Assembly: GCA_950022295.1 (NCBI GenBank)
Contig: OX465600.1
Span: forward strand, 25,953,282 to 26,017,281
Source: Bromus sterilis
Lineage: Eukaryota > Streptophyta > Magnoliopsida > Poales > Poaceae
Direction of reading: 5' to 3'
Length of the DNA: 64,000 nt
Positions 11,141-23,900 of the stretch are shown here, piece by piece; position 1 is the first letter of the stretch, and each line of letters opens with the position of its first letter. Below the pieces are notes generated by a model. That model was not told the DNA's origin. It did not search any database and worked only from the letters and a program-made list of their open reading frames with translations. Both the position numbers and the translations under genes were made by a program.

Positions 11141-14100
11141 GACTCCCACTTGCACTAGAGTCAATAATCTAGTCAATGCTAATGCACTTTACACCTACGG
11201 CATACTGGTGTAAAATATGCTTCACATGTGGTATAGCCTGATGTCCAACGGATCTGACAACTTCAACTCCGTGTGTATCTTTGCATATCCTCGCGTTTTC
11301 ACGCTTTCACAAAATTCATATTTTGTGTGGACTTGGCTTTGTATATATGCGAATCACTGGTCGAACCTTGATTCCTCAGACTGAGCTATGGAGCAACTAT
11401 CTTCAATAGTGTTCCATTGACAAAAGCCATATTGGAACCATACTAAGTTCATGAATGAACTATATGATTCAACATTTTCTTTGTTGCTTCTAAAGCAGCA
11501 ACATACATAGCCATTTGTTATAGAATTTCGCCACAGTAACCTGTTATGAACAATTCCAACTTACTGTGCCACCATATTGTGTATTACACACAAAAAAACT
11601 TTAACTCAAATCGAAAATCGCATGGAGCATTGATGAAGACCGTATCGATGTAATTACTTACAACAAGTACTTCATAATCTCTTCTTGCGAGAAAACATGT
11701 CATCAGTGCTACTTTAGTACTCAATGACATTTTTCACTGTTGTCCCACGATCAGTTCTTTGATCACTTTGGTATCTATACTCGCAACAACTTTGGAGTAT
11801 TGGACATATCTGGTTGTTTTACATACCATGGAATACATGATTAATCCCAACACGAAGGTGTGTGGAATCTCCATTATGTAATTTGCTCATCAGTGTTTTG
11901 GGACACTGAGTCTTGCAAAAACTCTTTCCATGTGACTTTGGCAAGAATCACTCCTTGTCGTTTTTAACGCTAAACTATTTTAGCACCTTGTCAATATGTA
12001 TTTTGGCTTAGCCCTATTAGGCAATTATATCTCGTAGATAATTATGCCTAATATCAAGACAACTTAGCCCAAGCACTTCGTTGAAAAACTATTTTCAATG
12101 AAGTCTTAATTTGTGTCAAGAAATTTATATTATTTCCAATTAACAATGTGTTAGGCACACAAGGTTTTTAGAAATATTATTATGCTCCCACTTACTTTCT
12201 TGTAGCCACAAGCATCTTCGTTATCCATCGATGAAATCAAACTCTTTTGATTATTTCATCAAAAACGAAGATTCCAACTCCATTATGCTCTCTTTTGTCC
12301 ATCGCAGGAACTCTGAAGTTTGCATACTTACTAGCATCCTCTGGACTGACAAAATACCTTGGACTGTATCTCCAAGGCAGTATTTCCATCTCATGGAAAT
12401 CCTTTTGGCATCCATGTTTCATATCTCATGAATGAAATACGTATTAATTGCTAGTTTAACCCGAACCGACTTTAAGCATCGCTACGGAGAGACAATCTCG
12501 CCGTAGTTAATTCCTTGAAATTGTTATAAGCAACAAGTCGAGCTTTATGGATAAAACATTTTTATCCGTATCAGTTTATAGTTCCATTAATATTCGTTAG
12601 ACTCTAAGTCTTCCGAATGGTCCATCAAGATACAATCTTGAATTACGTATATGGAAACTATCTCGGATTTGTATTGGCATTTAGCCAATTCCGGAGTCAG
12701 GGCCCATCATCGCTTCCTTGATTATCGTAGGTATGCTGTTGTCTAACAACAATATCTCGTTTGCGCACCTGAGAGGTTTGCACGAGTTTTGCCTACGTGG
12801 CTCAGTTGCAAGTTTGACCGAAGTCCATACATCTCATGTAGAGGCTTCCGTATCAGTTGCAGTAGGAAACTCTGGAATCACTTCCAAGGTTCCTTTCCTT
12901 TGATCTGATGACGAAGATACTGTTATCTCGTCGAGTTGCACTGTCCTCCCACTCACCTTTTTTCAAGAACCATTCTCTTTAAAAGCATACCGTTATTTGT
13001 GGCAAAACCTTTTGCCTCGGTATAGTGGTGGAGGAATTCCCAATAATTTGGGATAACCTACAAAGTAGCACTTGTCTGATTTGGAATAGGTTTGTAAACA
13101 GTTTACACAATCCCCATATTCCAAATGTTAAGAAAAGATAAAACATGGTTGGGCGTACCATACCATGGCGTCATTTCAACAGACCTGATGGCGCTCCTTT
13201 CAGTGTAAAAGCCGTAGTCTCTAAAGCATTACATTAAAAGGGATAATGGCAAATTGATTTATGTCATCTTTGATCTTACCATGTCATAAATGGTTTGATT
13301 ACATCTTCAAGGACATTCCACTTGCAGTGGTGTTCCGGGAGGTGCAAGTTATGAAAGCTCTTTTCACAACTCATCAGACATTGGCTAAACTTGTAACTCA
13401 AAAATTCCTTTCTGCAATCAAATTGTAGAAACATAATTTTCTTGTCACAATAACTTTCACTTCATTTTTGAAAACCTTTCGAATGATTTCAAAAGATCCA
13501 GACTTACGTCTCATCAAGTAAATATCCATATATCTACTTGAGTCTTTTCTGAAGATAGATAAATCCACTACTAACAACATTTATCGGACTACACACATCA
13601 AATGTATGATCACCAATAAGTTTGTTGTTCGTTCCTCATGGCCTGTGAACGGTATTTCAGTCACTTAACTTTTCGGACGAAAGTTGCAAGTGTGAGATGA
13701 TTCATAATCAAATGACTTCAAAATCCATCATTATGGAATTTCTCCATGCGGGTTTCTCCAATGTGACCAAATGCAGTGCCACACATATGTGGTATTCTTT
13801 TAGTCTTTCGACATTTAGCGTCATTGTTATGGATGTATCATATTACCATCAATATTCGTAACATACATCCCATCCCCGATGGAAGCATGGCCCTTTATGT
13901 TATTCATAATACTGAACAACAATTGTTCTTTTATGAACAACCTTCTTGCAACATACTTTATGCAATGGGCTAGAGTGTATAAAACTCTAAAACGAATTAT
14001 GAAAATAAATACAGATGGTGATACACCGATGGAAGGTATAGTAACTTTTACTATGTTCCCAGCGCGTATCTAAAACTCATTACTGGCAAGTCTTTTAGGC

Positions 14101-16266
14101 CGTAGTGGTTCTTGCATCGAGTTGCAACAGAATGCAATCGAGCGGGTATTCCTGTGATCAACTTTTAATCATAATACCCAAGAATTATGGACTAACTGTT
14201 TAATCACAATTCCCAAGAACTATTTATTTTTGACCAGCCTTCCATACATCAATAACTTTCATGACTTTTATACATGAGCTGGACATTCCAGTCTTCTTTC
14301 TTTTTGCCCTTATACTTTTAACAGTTTAACTTTCAATATATTTCTCCTACTCTCAGAAGAAGCACCCAACTTTAAGAGTGGCGTTAGCCCCGGACTTCCT
14401 AGGCGTGTGAGTCACACTAACACCCTTTGGACATTTCCTTTCTGTTTAAGTTGTTTGTTTTATTCACCTTCATCATATGACAGGCGTTCTTCTGGATCCC
14501 TCTCTTATCAGTCAAATGCCCAGTAAACACTTTACTAATACTTTGCAAACAAATATTGCTTTGGATATCTCATATCTTTTAGCCTTTGTCTGTATCTGAA
14601 AACAATTTTCAGTTCCATGAATATTACATAACTATCCCAAACTTGTGAAGTTCGGGTCTTATGGAAGCAAACGTATAGCACTTGACCACAATGGAATTCT
14701 AGCTTTTGGATCGAAGGACGAGAGTCACATCATCCATAGCATTAGCGGGAGGACACCGAAAGCATGCGATAGGACAAAATCCTTCTCGGCACTCTTGAGG
14801 ACAATCCTCGCATTACGTTACCAACCGTAAAGTTTTAACCAGATATTTAACAGCTTATTCAATTTTAATAGGGAAGGTGGAAACGCGAGCCATTATTCTA
14901 CAACTATTAGCAAATTATACTTAGACAGTGTTCATAATTAATTGCACTTAGAATTAAACAAGTTAATTCTAAAATGCGCTCCCACTCAAATAAATATCTC
15001 TCAAAATTGATTATGAGTGATTCAAGATCCAAATATCAATACAACGCCATAGAATCATCATCTCATGACGAGGATTTTGATTTGGTAGGCCAACTTGCCG
15101 ATCACATCTCTATGTGACTCTTGTTCATCTTTCGATGCATGTGTTCCGAGCTCAAGACGATCCTGCCATGAACGTCAAGACAACCAAGTGATCTTGCTGC
15201 GAGGTCTGACCTCACCCGCCTTACATTTCTCCAATCGTTCGTACCCATGCATCCATGGCGCACCCCGAAAGGATAGATGCTGTGACGGTGCTACATTTGG
15301 GAGAACACTAACTACTTGATATTTTAAGTGAGAGATCACCCTAATAAAAAGCGACTACCGCGCAATCAAGAAGGGTGCAACTTAAGGGATAAACATCTCA
15401 GGTAATTCATAATTGCATGATATGGTATAGCCCCTTCTGACGGAGAAGTCAAGTATTTCTTCGTCTTTGGCATTTGCGTTGGAGTTCACCTTCGCGAAGT
15501 TTGCCACCACCTTGTCGATGCACCAAATAATATTGCTATCTTTATAGCTAATAAAATAAGTGCATTACATAAGGTTGACTCGCAGGTCATTAAAGTGACA
15601 ATCATATGGCTCCAGCCATCATGCCAAATCATGACACGCAGGTCATGTTAATAAATTTACATTATATAGTCATCTCATACATAATCAAATTAATATGAGC
15701 TTTGCTATACCACATCACATGCACATCCTGCAAAACCAAGTTAGATGCCTCTAATCGGTTTATGCAAAATTTTATTTTACGTGGCTTCTAAGGTTTTGAC
15801 TTAAACCGCAGCTACCAACGTTTATCATGAAGCATGATTATTCAAGTCGCTAGATTAACTTTGCGGGGTGTATGAAACACGAGATAATAAAATCTCGAGA
15901 CCCATACTGAACTTCGTCATACGCGTGATCCCCGTGCAGATCATATCTGCATTGCCCTTTAGTCTGCAAAATTTCTTCTTTCTCTAACTACGGTGGAATT
16001 CAACGAACTGTTAGCACTTCTTTGATCAATCAGGATCGCAGATTGCCAGAACTTTGAAACTCCACCATACTGTTATCGACATCAGAAATATGCAAATTCT
16101 AGGGAAGCAACAAGAACATCGAGTAACAGATTTCATCTGCCACCCGCATAAATAATTTTCAGCAATAGATCTGATCTACTCCAAAATTATATTATGCAAT
16201 ACCCATACATCTCTATGTATTCTAGATCGCAACATGCATCTACGCATAGCACGGCTCTGATGCCAC
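11141..16266 (-). pseudogene. decayed internal region of nested copia element
   Basis: Between the two LTRs, 5.1 kb holds no open frame longer than about 75 codons. One recognisable relic on the minus strand is an integrase-like stretch at about 13565-13450 (FRKDSSRYMDIYLMRRKSGS, compare DDFSRYGYIYLMKHKS-type sequence of intact elements); around it frames are broken by many stops. Base composition is AT-rich compared with the host gag-pol. The PBS and PPT at its edges are intact, so the cis signals needed for replication remain while the proteins do not. Confidence 0.75.
16255..16266 (-). other. primer-binding site of nested copia element
   Basis: GCTCTGATGCCAC on the plus strand reads TGGCATCAGAGC on the minus strand directly after the right LTR. 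It pairs with the 3' end of initiator tRNA-Met and fixes the reverse polarity. Confidence 0.8.
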
Positions 16267-18419
16267 TGTAGGGGAACGCGGCAGAAAACAAAAAATTTCC
16301 GCACTACGAACAACCCAGGACCACTATGGAGACTGCATACAAGGTTTTGATCTGATCGTTACCGACTCGTAGCGCAGCGGAAGTAGAGTCGATGTAGATC
16401 GTTGGTGCAGACCCCCGCGGCTAGGATTTACAACCTCCCAACCGCGAGGATATCCTCCCTCGTCTGCTCCTCGGACAGCGCTCCGAGAGGCGGTCGGACA
16501 GTCCCTCGGACGATGTCACGGACAGCCCTTCGGGAGGCCCCTCGAAACTCGATCAGTAACTCGGACAGCCCTTCGGGAGGACCCTTGAAACTCGAACGAT
16601 AATTTGGACAGCCCTTCGGGAGGACCCTCGAACAGCCCCTCGGGCAAAAGATCGAAACTACGACCTCTCTACGGGGTTGCACACATACGGTGTCATCTAT
16701 CCGGCAGGGCTTCGCCGTCCAGAACTAGTTCCTACCGGAACCCAGACAGCCTTTCGGCTCTACGAAACTATTTCGTGGGAGGGAGAGAAGAAAGCCAGAT
16801 CATGCAATGGCACTTGTTGAGAGTTCAAGTGAGAACTTGGATCAGCTTTGAGAGACCCCTCTCCACCCCTATTTATAGGGTGAGAGGCTATGGGGAAAAA
16901 CCCAAAATGCCCTCCAAACTGCATCATTGCCTGCATCATCATGCAAGCTGCATCATCGCCTGCATCATCATGCAAGCTGCATCATCGCCTGCATCATCAT
17001 GCAAGCTGCATCATCGCCTGCATCATCATGCAAGCTGCATCATCGCCTGCATCATCATGCAAGCTGCATCATCGCCTGCATCATCATGAATAGTGTATCC
17101 ACTATTCATGAAGACATTTATCTGTGACCGTAAAATCCGAAACTTTTCTGTAGGTCTTAGAAAAATTCCAGTACCCACTAAAAGGATTTTGGACGCGTTC
17201 CGAAACAATTCCGGATTAGTGATTTTCATCTGCGAAAAGCAACCAAAGCGGTTCCGGCAGCTCCGGAACATTTCCGGTTTTTTCTCTTTGGAAAAATCCC
17301 AGAAGTTCCCAGAACAATTCTGGCACCCTCCAAGAATTTCCAGGCGTGTGCCGAAACCATTTTGACTTAATGATATATTCCGAAACAACTTTTTGGTTTT
17401 ACCGAAATTATTCCGGTGTTCTCTTTCCGGAACTTTTCCGTTTTTCCGAAACCTTTCCGGTGACTTTCTCTCAGACTCCCTGTCTAGTATTCAGCAGATA
17501 GATGACCCTTAAGCGTGTGACCCTGTAGGTTCGATGAAGTATAGACATGACCGGAACACTTTTCGATCAATGATCAATAGCGGAACCGAGGACATCCATA
17601 TTGATCCCTATACCCATACGAAGAATGATTCGAGTGAACCTTTAGTTGCTGTGTGCTATTCCTGTTGCTTCGCGATATATTACAAATACCCGAGGTGAGA
17701 CTTATTGGCATCCCCGTGAATCAACAACTTGTCCACTATGCCAGTTACCTCGTTCCTGGTATTGTTCTCTTTTCTCGTTCCCGCGTTCCGGCATCCCTGT
17801 GATCAAATCACACTGTGTCTGGCCAGACGATGGTGGATACCGTAACACCGAGAGGGCCCGAAGAATATCTCTCCATCGACGGAGGAGCAAATCCCAATCT
17901 TGAGCTACCTAGTTCCTTGTCATACTTTTCCGTGAACCCGTAAGCCGCCGTAATAGCCACCCTTTTACAGATGACGTTTAACAAACCCCAAAGTTCACGA
18001 AGCAAGTACGAAGGAACTCGATACTCTCATGGTCTAAGGAATTATGCAAACGCTCAACTTTCTCTGTGTTATAATCCATTAACTGGTGACGAATGTATCT
18101 CATAGCATAACATCAATCTGGGTCGATTCAACACAAATGTTCTTCTAACATTGTGCCCTCAAAATTGCCGGCATAGTCATGCCCATGATCAGGAAAACAG
18201 AACCATCATGCAACACTTGAGCTAGTCTTAGAGGCGAGACTAGGAATATATATTTTTTATCCGTTTATTATTCCACACGTGCATATGAGTCTTCCTCCGA
18301 GCCTCGTGGTTATTGCAGACTCGAGAACCATAGCAGTTATAGCATGGAATATAAACATAATTAGGAACATGGGGATAAATAATAACATTTATTATTGCCT
18401 CTAGGGCATATCTCCTACA
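16267..18419 (-). repeat. LTR (5' by element polarity)
   Basis: A 2153-bp copy of the LTR at 8988-11140, apparently identical. It contains the second 29-bp minisatellite array (16919-17089) and TATA box (16870-16877). It ends CTCCTACA at 18419, after which the host integrase reading frame resumes with GAG CTT ACG. Confidence 0.92.
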
Positions 18420-20686
18420 GAGCTTACGCCGGCAGGCACACCTCAGAGAAATGGTGTGGCTGAGCGACGTAATCGAACCCTATTGGATAGTGTACGATCG
18501 ATGATGTCTCATACTGATTTGCCTGTGTCATTCTGGGGGTATGCATTAGAAACTGCCGTTCATATTCTTAATAGGGCACCATCCAAGTCCGTAAAGACAA
18601 CACCATTTGAAGAATGGCATGGCACAAAACCTGAGTTGTCTCACCTGAAGATTTGGGGTTGTGAGGCTTATGTTAGGAAACTACAGCCTGACAAACTTGA
18701 ATCCAAGGCGGATAAGTGCATCTTTGTGGGCTATCCCAAGGAAACTTGTGGATACACCTTCTACAACAAGTCTGACAACAAAACGTTTGTTGCCAAGACG
18801 GGACACTTTCTTGAGAAGGAGTTTCTCGCGAAAGAGTTGAGTGGGAGGAAAATAGACCTCGATGAAGTGACTGACCAATCACTCCAATTGGAAGAAACGG
18901 CTACGGAATTTGTTCTGGAACCATCTTCCACAGTGGGAGCTGAAGGGAATGGCCAGAACGACATTCATAACGATCATGACATTAATGATGATCATGATGA
19001 GAATGAAGAGGAACCTTTTATGCCCCGTAGGTCATCAAGAGTCCATCAACCTACTGAGTTTTACGGACAGCTTATGAATGCAATCTTGGCTGATGCGTCG
19101 GATGAACCTACAAGTTACAAAGAAGCAATAGAGGGACCTGAGTCCGAGAAATGGCTTGAAGCCATGAAATCCGAAATAGACTCCATGTACACCAACAAAG
19201 TATGGACTTTGGTGAATATTCCCGAGGACCGCAAGGCCGTCGAGAATAAATGGATTTTCAAGAAAAAGACTGACGCAGACGGAAACGTATCTGTCTACAA
19301 AGCTCGACTTGTCGCGAAGGGTTTCCGAAAAATTCAAGGAGTTGACTACGAGGAGACATTCTCTCCTGTAGCGATGATAAAGTCTATTCGGATCCTACTA
19401 GCAATAGCTGCATATCATGATTACGAGATATGGCAGATGGATGTGAAAACTGCATTCCTAAATGGCAACATTGAGAAAGAATTGTATATGATGCAACCAG
19501 AGGGGTTTGTCGATCCAAGGAACGCTGGTAAGGTTTGCAAGCTTCAACGGTCCATCTATGGTTTGAAGCAAGCATCTCGGAGCTGGAATCTTCGATTTGA
19601 CGAGGTCATTAAAGCTTTTGGATTTTTCCAAAACGTCGAAGAGTTCTGCGTCTATAAGAAACTGAGTGGGAGCTCTGTAGCATTCCTTGTGTTATATGTA
19701 GATGACATATTACTAATAGGGAACGATAAGAAATTCTTAGAGGAAGTGAAGGAATATCTGAATGGACAATTTTCCATGAAGGACCTAGGTGAAGCTGCGT
19801 ACATATTGGGGATTAAGAGCTATAGAGATAGACCTAATCGACGGTTGGCCTTGAGTCAGAACACTTATATTGACAAGATTTTGAAAAGGTTCAAAATGGA
19901 TGACTCCAAGAGAGGTCTCTTGCCAGTTATAAAAGGTGTCAAATTAAGCGTGACTCAATGCCCAACCACAACAAAAGAGAAAGAGGAGATGTCCTTAAAG
20001 CCCTATGCCTCAGCCATAGGTTCTCTCATGTATGCTATGTTATGTACCAGACCGGATTTAGCGCTGGCCATTAGTATGACTAATCGCTACCAGAGTAACC
20101 CGGGAATGGCTCACTGGACAGCAGTAAAGAACATCCTTAAGTACTTAAGAAGACCAAGGATCTCTTTCTCGTTTATGGAGGAGTTGATGAGGAGCTCACC
20201 GTAAAAGGTTACGTTGACGCAAGCCTCGGCTCAGACCTAGATGACTCGAAATCCCAGACGGGATATGTTTTCATGTTGAACGGTGGCGCGATTAGCTGGA
20301 GGAGCGGCAAACAGTCAGTCGTCGCTCAATCTTCAATGAAGTCGGAGTATATTGCCGCTTGTGAAGCGTCAAACGAGGCGCTGTGGCTGAAGAAGTTCGT
20401 GATCGAGCTTGGCGTCTTTCCCAGTTGCACTGACCCCGTGGGGATCTTCTGCGACAACACGTGTGCCATTGCTAACGCGAAGGAGCCAAGAACTCACTCT
20501 ACAGCCAAGCACATCCTCCAAAAGTTCCATGTGACGCGAGACTACGTCAGGGATGGACACACTAGGATTCACAATATACATACGGATCTGAACGCAGCAG
20601 ACCCGATGACTAAACCTCTTCCACAGGGCAAGTTTGAAGAACACCGAGAGACCATTGGTGTTAGATACATACCTGATATAAACTAG
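18420..20686 (+). pseudogene. copia pol, C-terminal part (integrase end, RT, RNase H)
   Basis: This continues the reading frame stopped at 8987. It opens with the end of the integrase core, including the third acidic residue in GVAERRNRT. A charged linker follows, then reverse transcriptase (KWIFKKK, QMDVKTAFLNG, catalytic YVDD at 19695-19706, then YGLKQASRSWN-type signatures) and RNase H (SSMKSEYIAACEA, ending near TDLNAADPMTKPLP). The frame breaks near 20157 by the apparent loss of one base: the RT/RNase H connection continues one frame over and stops at 20686. With the N-terminal part the polyprotein would be about 1345 codons, normal for copia. As read it is inactive because of the insertion and the frameshift. 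Confidence 0.9.
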
Positions 20687-20940
20687 TGTAATTTGTACTC
20701 TAATGCAAGTGGGAGACTGTTGGATATGTGCCATAGAGACAAATTAATAAAGACATTTGTCACATATTCGTCCGATGACTAAACCTCTTCCACAGGGCAA
20801 GTTTGAAGAACACCGAGAGACCATTGGTGTTAGATACATACCTGATATAAACTAGTGTAATTTGTACTCTAATGCAAGTGGGAGACTGTTGGATATGTGC
20901 CATAGAGACAAATTAATAAAGACATTTGTCACATATTCGT
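20603..20940 (+). repeat. 169-bp tandem duplication over PPT and LTR start
   Basis: 20603-20771 is repeated without visible change as 20772-20940. Each unit contains the last codons of pol, the polypurine tract AAGTGGGAGACTG and the first about 54 bp of the 3' LTR (TGTTGGATATGTGCC, at 20718 and 20887). Only the second unit continues into further LTR sequence. Confidence 0.9.
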
Positions 20941-20952
20941 TTTGTTCATATA
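20887..20952 (+). mobile_element. 3' LTR stub of copia element
   Basis: Only about 66 bp of the 3' LTR remain. The LTR stops at TTCATATA where the inverted-repeat element starts, and no continuation is found on the far side of that element. The 3' half of the LTR was therefore lost. Confidence 0.8.
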
Positions 20953-23900
20953 AGGGTGGGTCTAGTGGGTCTATTCTAACAACACCCCTTAAGACCTTAT
21001 TATAACAACACCTACGACATCATTCCGCGACCCGACCCCCGAACCAAACCGCGGAAAAAACCCTACATCTCGAACAAAATCCCACGCCCCCGCCCCACCA
21101 CTTCCTCTCTCCTCCTTCCCACCTCCCGACGCCCTCTCCCAACAGAGACCTCGGCGGCGCCCCACCCACCCCCTCCAACTCCCACGACCGGCAGCTCTCC
21201 CCCACTCCTTCCAACTTCCCACGGCCGGCCTCCCACGCCTCCAAGGCCGGCACGCCGCCGACGCGCCCTCACAACGCGACCATGGCGGATTTGGGCGCGA
21301 GCAACCCCCGGCGAGGCTCCTTCACCAGATCCGGCCGCCCCCATGCCTCCTACACCGGATCCGGCCGCCCCCATGCCTCCTTCACCGGATCCGGCCACCC
21401 CCATGCCGCCCCGGCCGCTTGAACACACTGCCCGCGACATGGGGGGGGGGGAGCTGGACCTGGTCGAGCTCGCCGGCGACATCTCCAGACCGGTGAGGAT
21501 CTTCCTACCCAGCCCCTCTCGGATTCATCCCCGATCTGCTCAAAGAATCGCCGCTGGTCTCCCCGCAGGATAGCACCAGGTTCGGCTCGACTGAGTCATG
21601 GCGCAAGACCTGTGAAGGCCTCAAGGACAGCACCAAGGGTCGTGGACCGGTTACTGCCGCTGTGGACCTCCGTGGCTACCGGCGGCGGGCTGCACCTCCG
21701 TGGTGTTCGACGTGATTGCAGCAGCGCCGGCTCTTCGTGGACGCCTTCCATTCTAGGATTTCCCTGTTTCTGTTTTCTCTCATCGAAAAATCAAATGTGC
21801 ACTGCGAAAAGCCCCCCTGTTATTGGTTGTTGTAGTTTAGATTGCTTTCATTAGCAGGAGATTTAATGGTGCATCTCACATAGTGCGTTTTGGATGGCAC
21901 TACAATGCAGCTCATTTGGTGAACAAAAGTACACCCCTGACATCTTTGTGCAATGCAGAGCAATTATTTGGTGTGCTTGTTGTTGTATGTATGTGGTTCA
22001 CTGTAAACTCATATGTGGCCCGCTTGATATAGTGAGAAAAAATGTCTTAAGAAAGAAAAAAAGTTCGCTTCTTTCAGGTGTATATTTTTTAATTTTCTAT
22101 CATGCTATTCAAAAAATAGTGCAGTGCAGAAAATTCTCACTTTCAGTGCGGTTGCCGGTCGAATGAAGTGCACGCTCGTTGACAAAAAATAATGTCAAAA
22201 GTTAATAAAACAAGTGCAGTTCTCTCTGCCGATAAATGCAACCGGTATCCGTCGCATGCAGTTCACTTGGCCGTTTTTGGGTCCGTGAAAAAACACGTCA
22301 ATTCTGTTCGGCGATAATGCAGTGCGCTTGCACCGTGGGATGCGGTGCGGTTACCCGACGAATGCAGTTCACTTGGCCGATTCCTGGTCCGCGAAGAACA
22401 CGTGCGCTCTGTTTGGTGATAATGCAGTGCGCTTGACTGTCTGATGCAAACAATTGCAGTTCACTCGCCGATTTTTTGTTTCGCGAAAAAAGTGAGTCCG
22501 CGTTTTAGTAAAATCGACGCTACTTTTAAACCGTAAGGAGTTAGAGAGAAAGTTATACATGAAAATCGAGCGCCTCGACGATACCTATCCAACCGTCTAA
22601 CAATTGAATCGATCGGACGAACGAATCAAAAACAATTACGCAAATACGCCCGCTTTCCACAAGAGGGCAGCGCCACCGTTTTCGAAATTCCTTCAAAACC
22701 GTGAAGAATCTCAAAAAGTGTTCAACATGTCGGAGATTGTCCTACTCCATACGAATCCAACGGTGTATCATACACATTGTTTCGACGAACGGTTAAAAAG
22801 TTTGACTCTCTACGAGATCTGAAAACCAAAAACAGAGTTGCTGCATTTTTTTGGATCTGAAATTACTCTCAAACCGTGAGGAAGTAGAGAAAGTGTTATA
22901 CATATGGATGGAGCGCCTGATCAATACCTTTCAACGGTGTATCATACGCGTCATTCCGACGAACGGTTTAAGAGAAATCGCGAAAATACACCCGCTGCAA
23001 AAGTATGTCGTCGCATCGTTTTCGAAACTGCTCTTAATCCGTGAGGAATTAGAAGAAGTGTTCAACATACGGAAGATGCTCCATTTCAATACAAATCCAA
23101 CGATGTGTCATACGCTCAATTTCGATGAACGATTAAAAAGAGCAGTTTCCGTTGGATTAGTTTTCGATGAATTGAGTGTATGATACACCGTTGGATTCGT
23201 ATTGAAATGGAGCATCTTCTGTATGTTGAACACTTCTTCTAATTCCTCACGCATTAAGAGCAGTTTCGAAAACGGTGCGGCGGCCCACTTTCGCAGCGGG
23301 AGTATTTTCACGATTTCTCTTCAACCGTTTGTCGGAATGATGCGTATGATACACCGTTAGAAAGCTATCGATCAGGCGCTCCATCCATATGTAGAACACT
23401 TTATCTAATTCGCTACGGATTTGAGAGAAATCTAGCCGCAATAAAACGCGCACACTCTGTTTTTCGCTGACGGATCTTGTAGAGAGTAGATCTTTTTAAC
23501 CGCTTGTCCGATAGATGCGTATGATACACCGCTGGATTCCTTTGGAGTAGTATATTAATCCATATGTTGAACACTTTCCGAGATTCTGCACCGTTTTGAA
23601 GCAATTTAGAAAACGGTGGCGCTGCCCTCTTGTGGACAGCGGACGTTTTTGCGTAAAAATTTTCGATTCGTTCGTCCGATCGATGCAATTGATACACGGT
23701 TGGATAGTTCTCGTCGAGGCGCTCCATTTGTATGTAAAACACATCCTCTAATTCCTTACGGTTTAAAAGTTGTGTCGATTTTGGTAAATCGCGGACCTTC
23801 GTTCTTCGCGGAGCCAAAATCGACGAGGTGAACTGCATTCGCCGGGGCAACCGCACTGCATTATCGCCAGACAGAACGCACGTGTTTTTCGCGGATCAAA

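Larger units (their letters stand above)
8988..18419 (-). mobile_element. nested copia LTR element, reverse orientation
   Basis: A 9432-bp insertion inside the integrase of the host copia. LTRs are 8988-11140 and 16267-18419, both 2153 bp, offset by exactly 7279 bp; I found no difference between them, and all open frames translate identically. Ends are TGTAGG...CCTACA. On the minus strand the PBS TGGCATCAGAGC adjoins the right LTR and a polypurine tract (AAGTGGGAGTC) adjoins the left one. The reverse complement opens TGTAGGAGATATGCCCTAGA, an Angela-like start. Flanks are CCACA and GAGCT, so there is no 5-bp duplication. The interior (11141-16266) has no long ORF. Confidence 0.92.

Noticed and set aside
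21020..21573. Coding exon in the GC-rich left arm of the inverted-repeat element
   Set aside because: Frames come from GC richness and 30-bp repeats; no domain, and the mirrored right arm has different frames.
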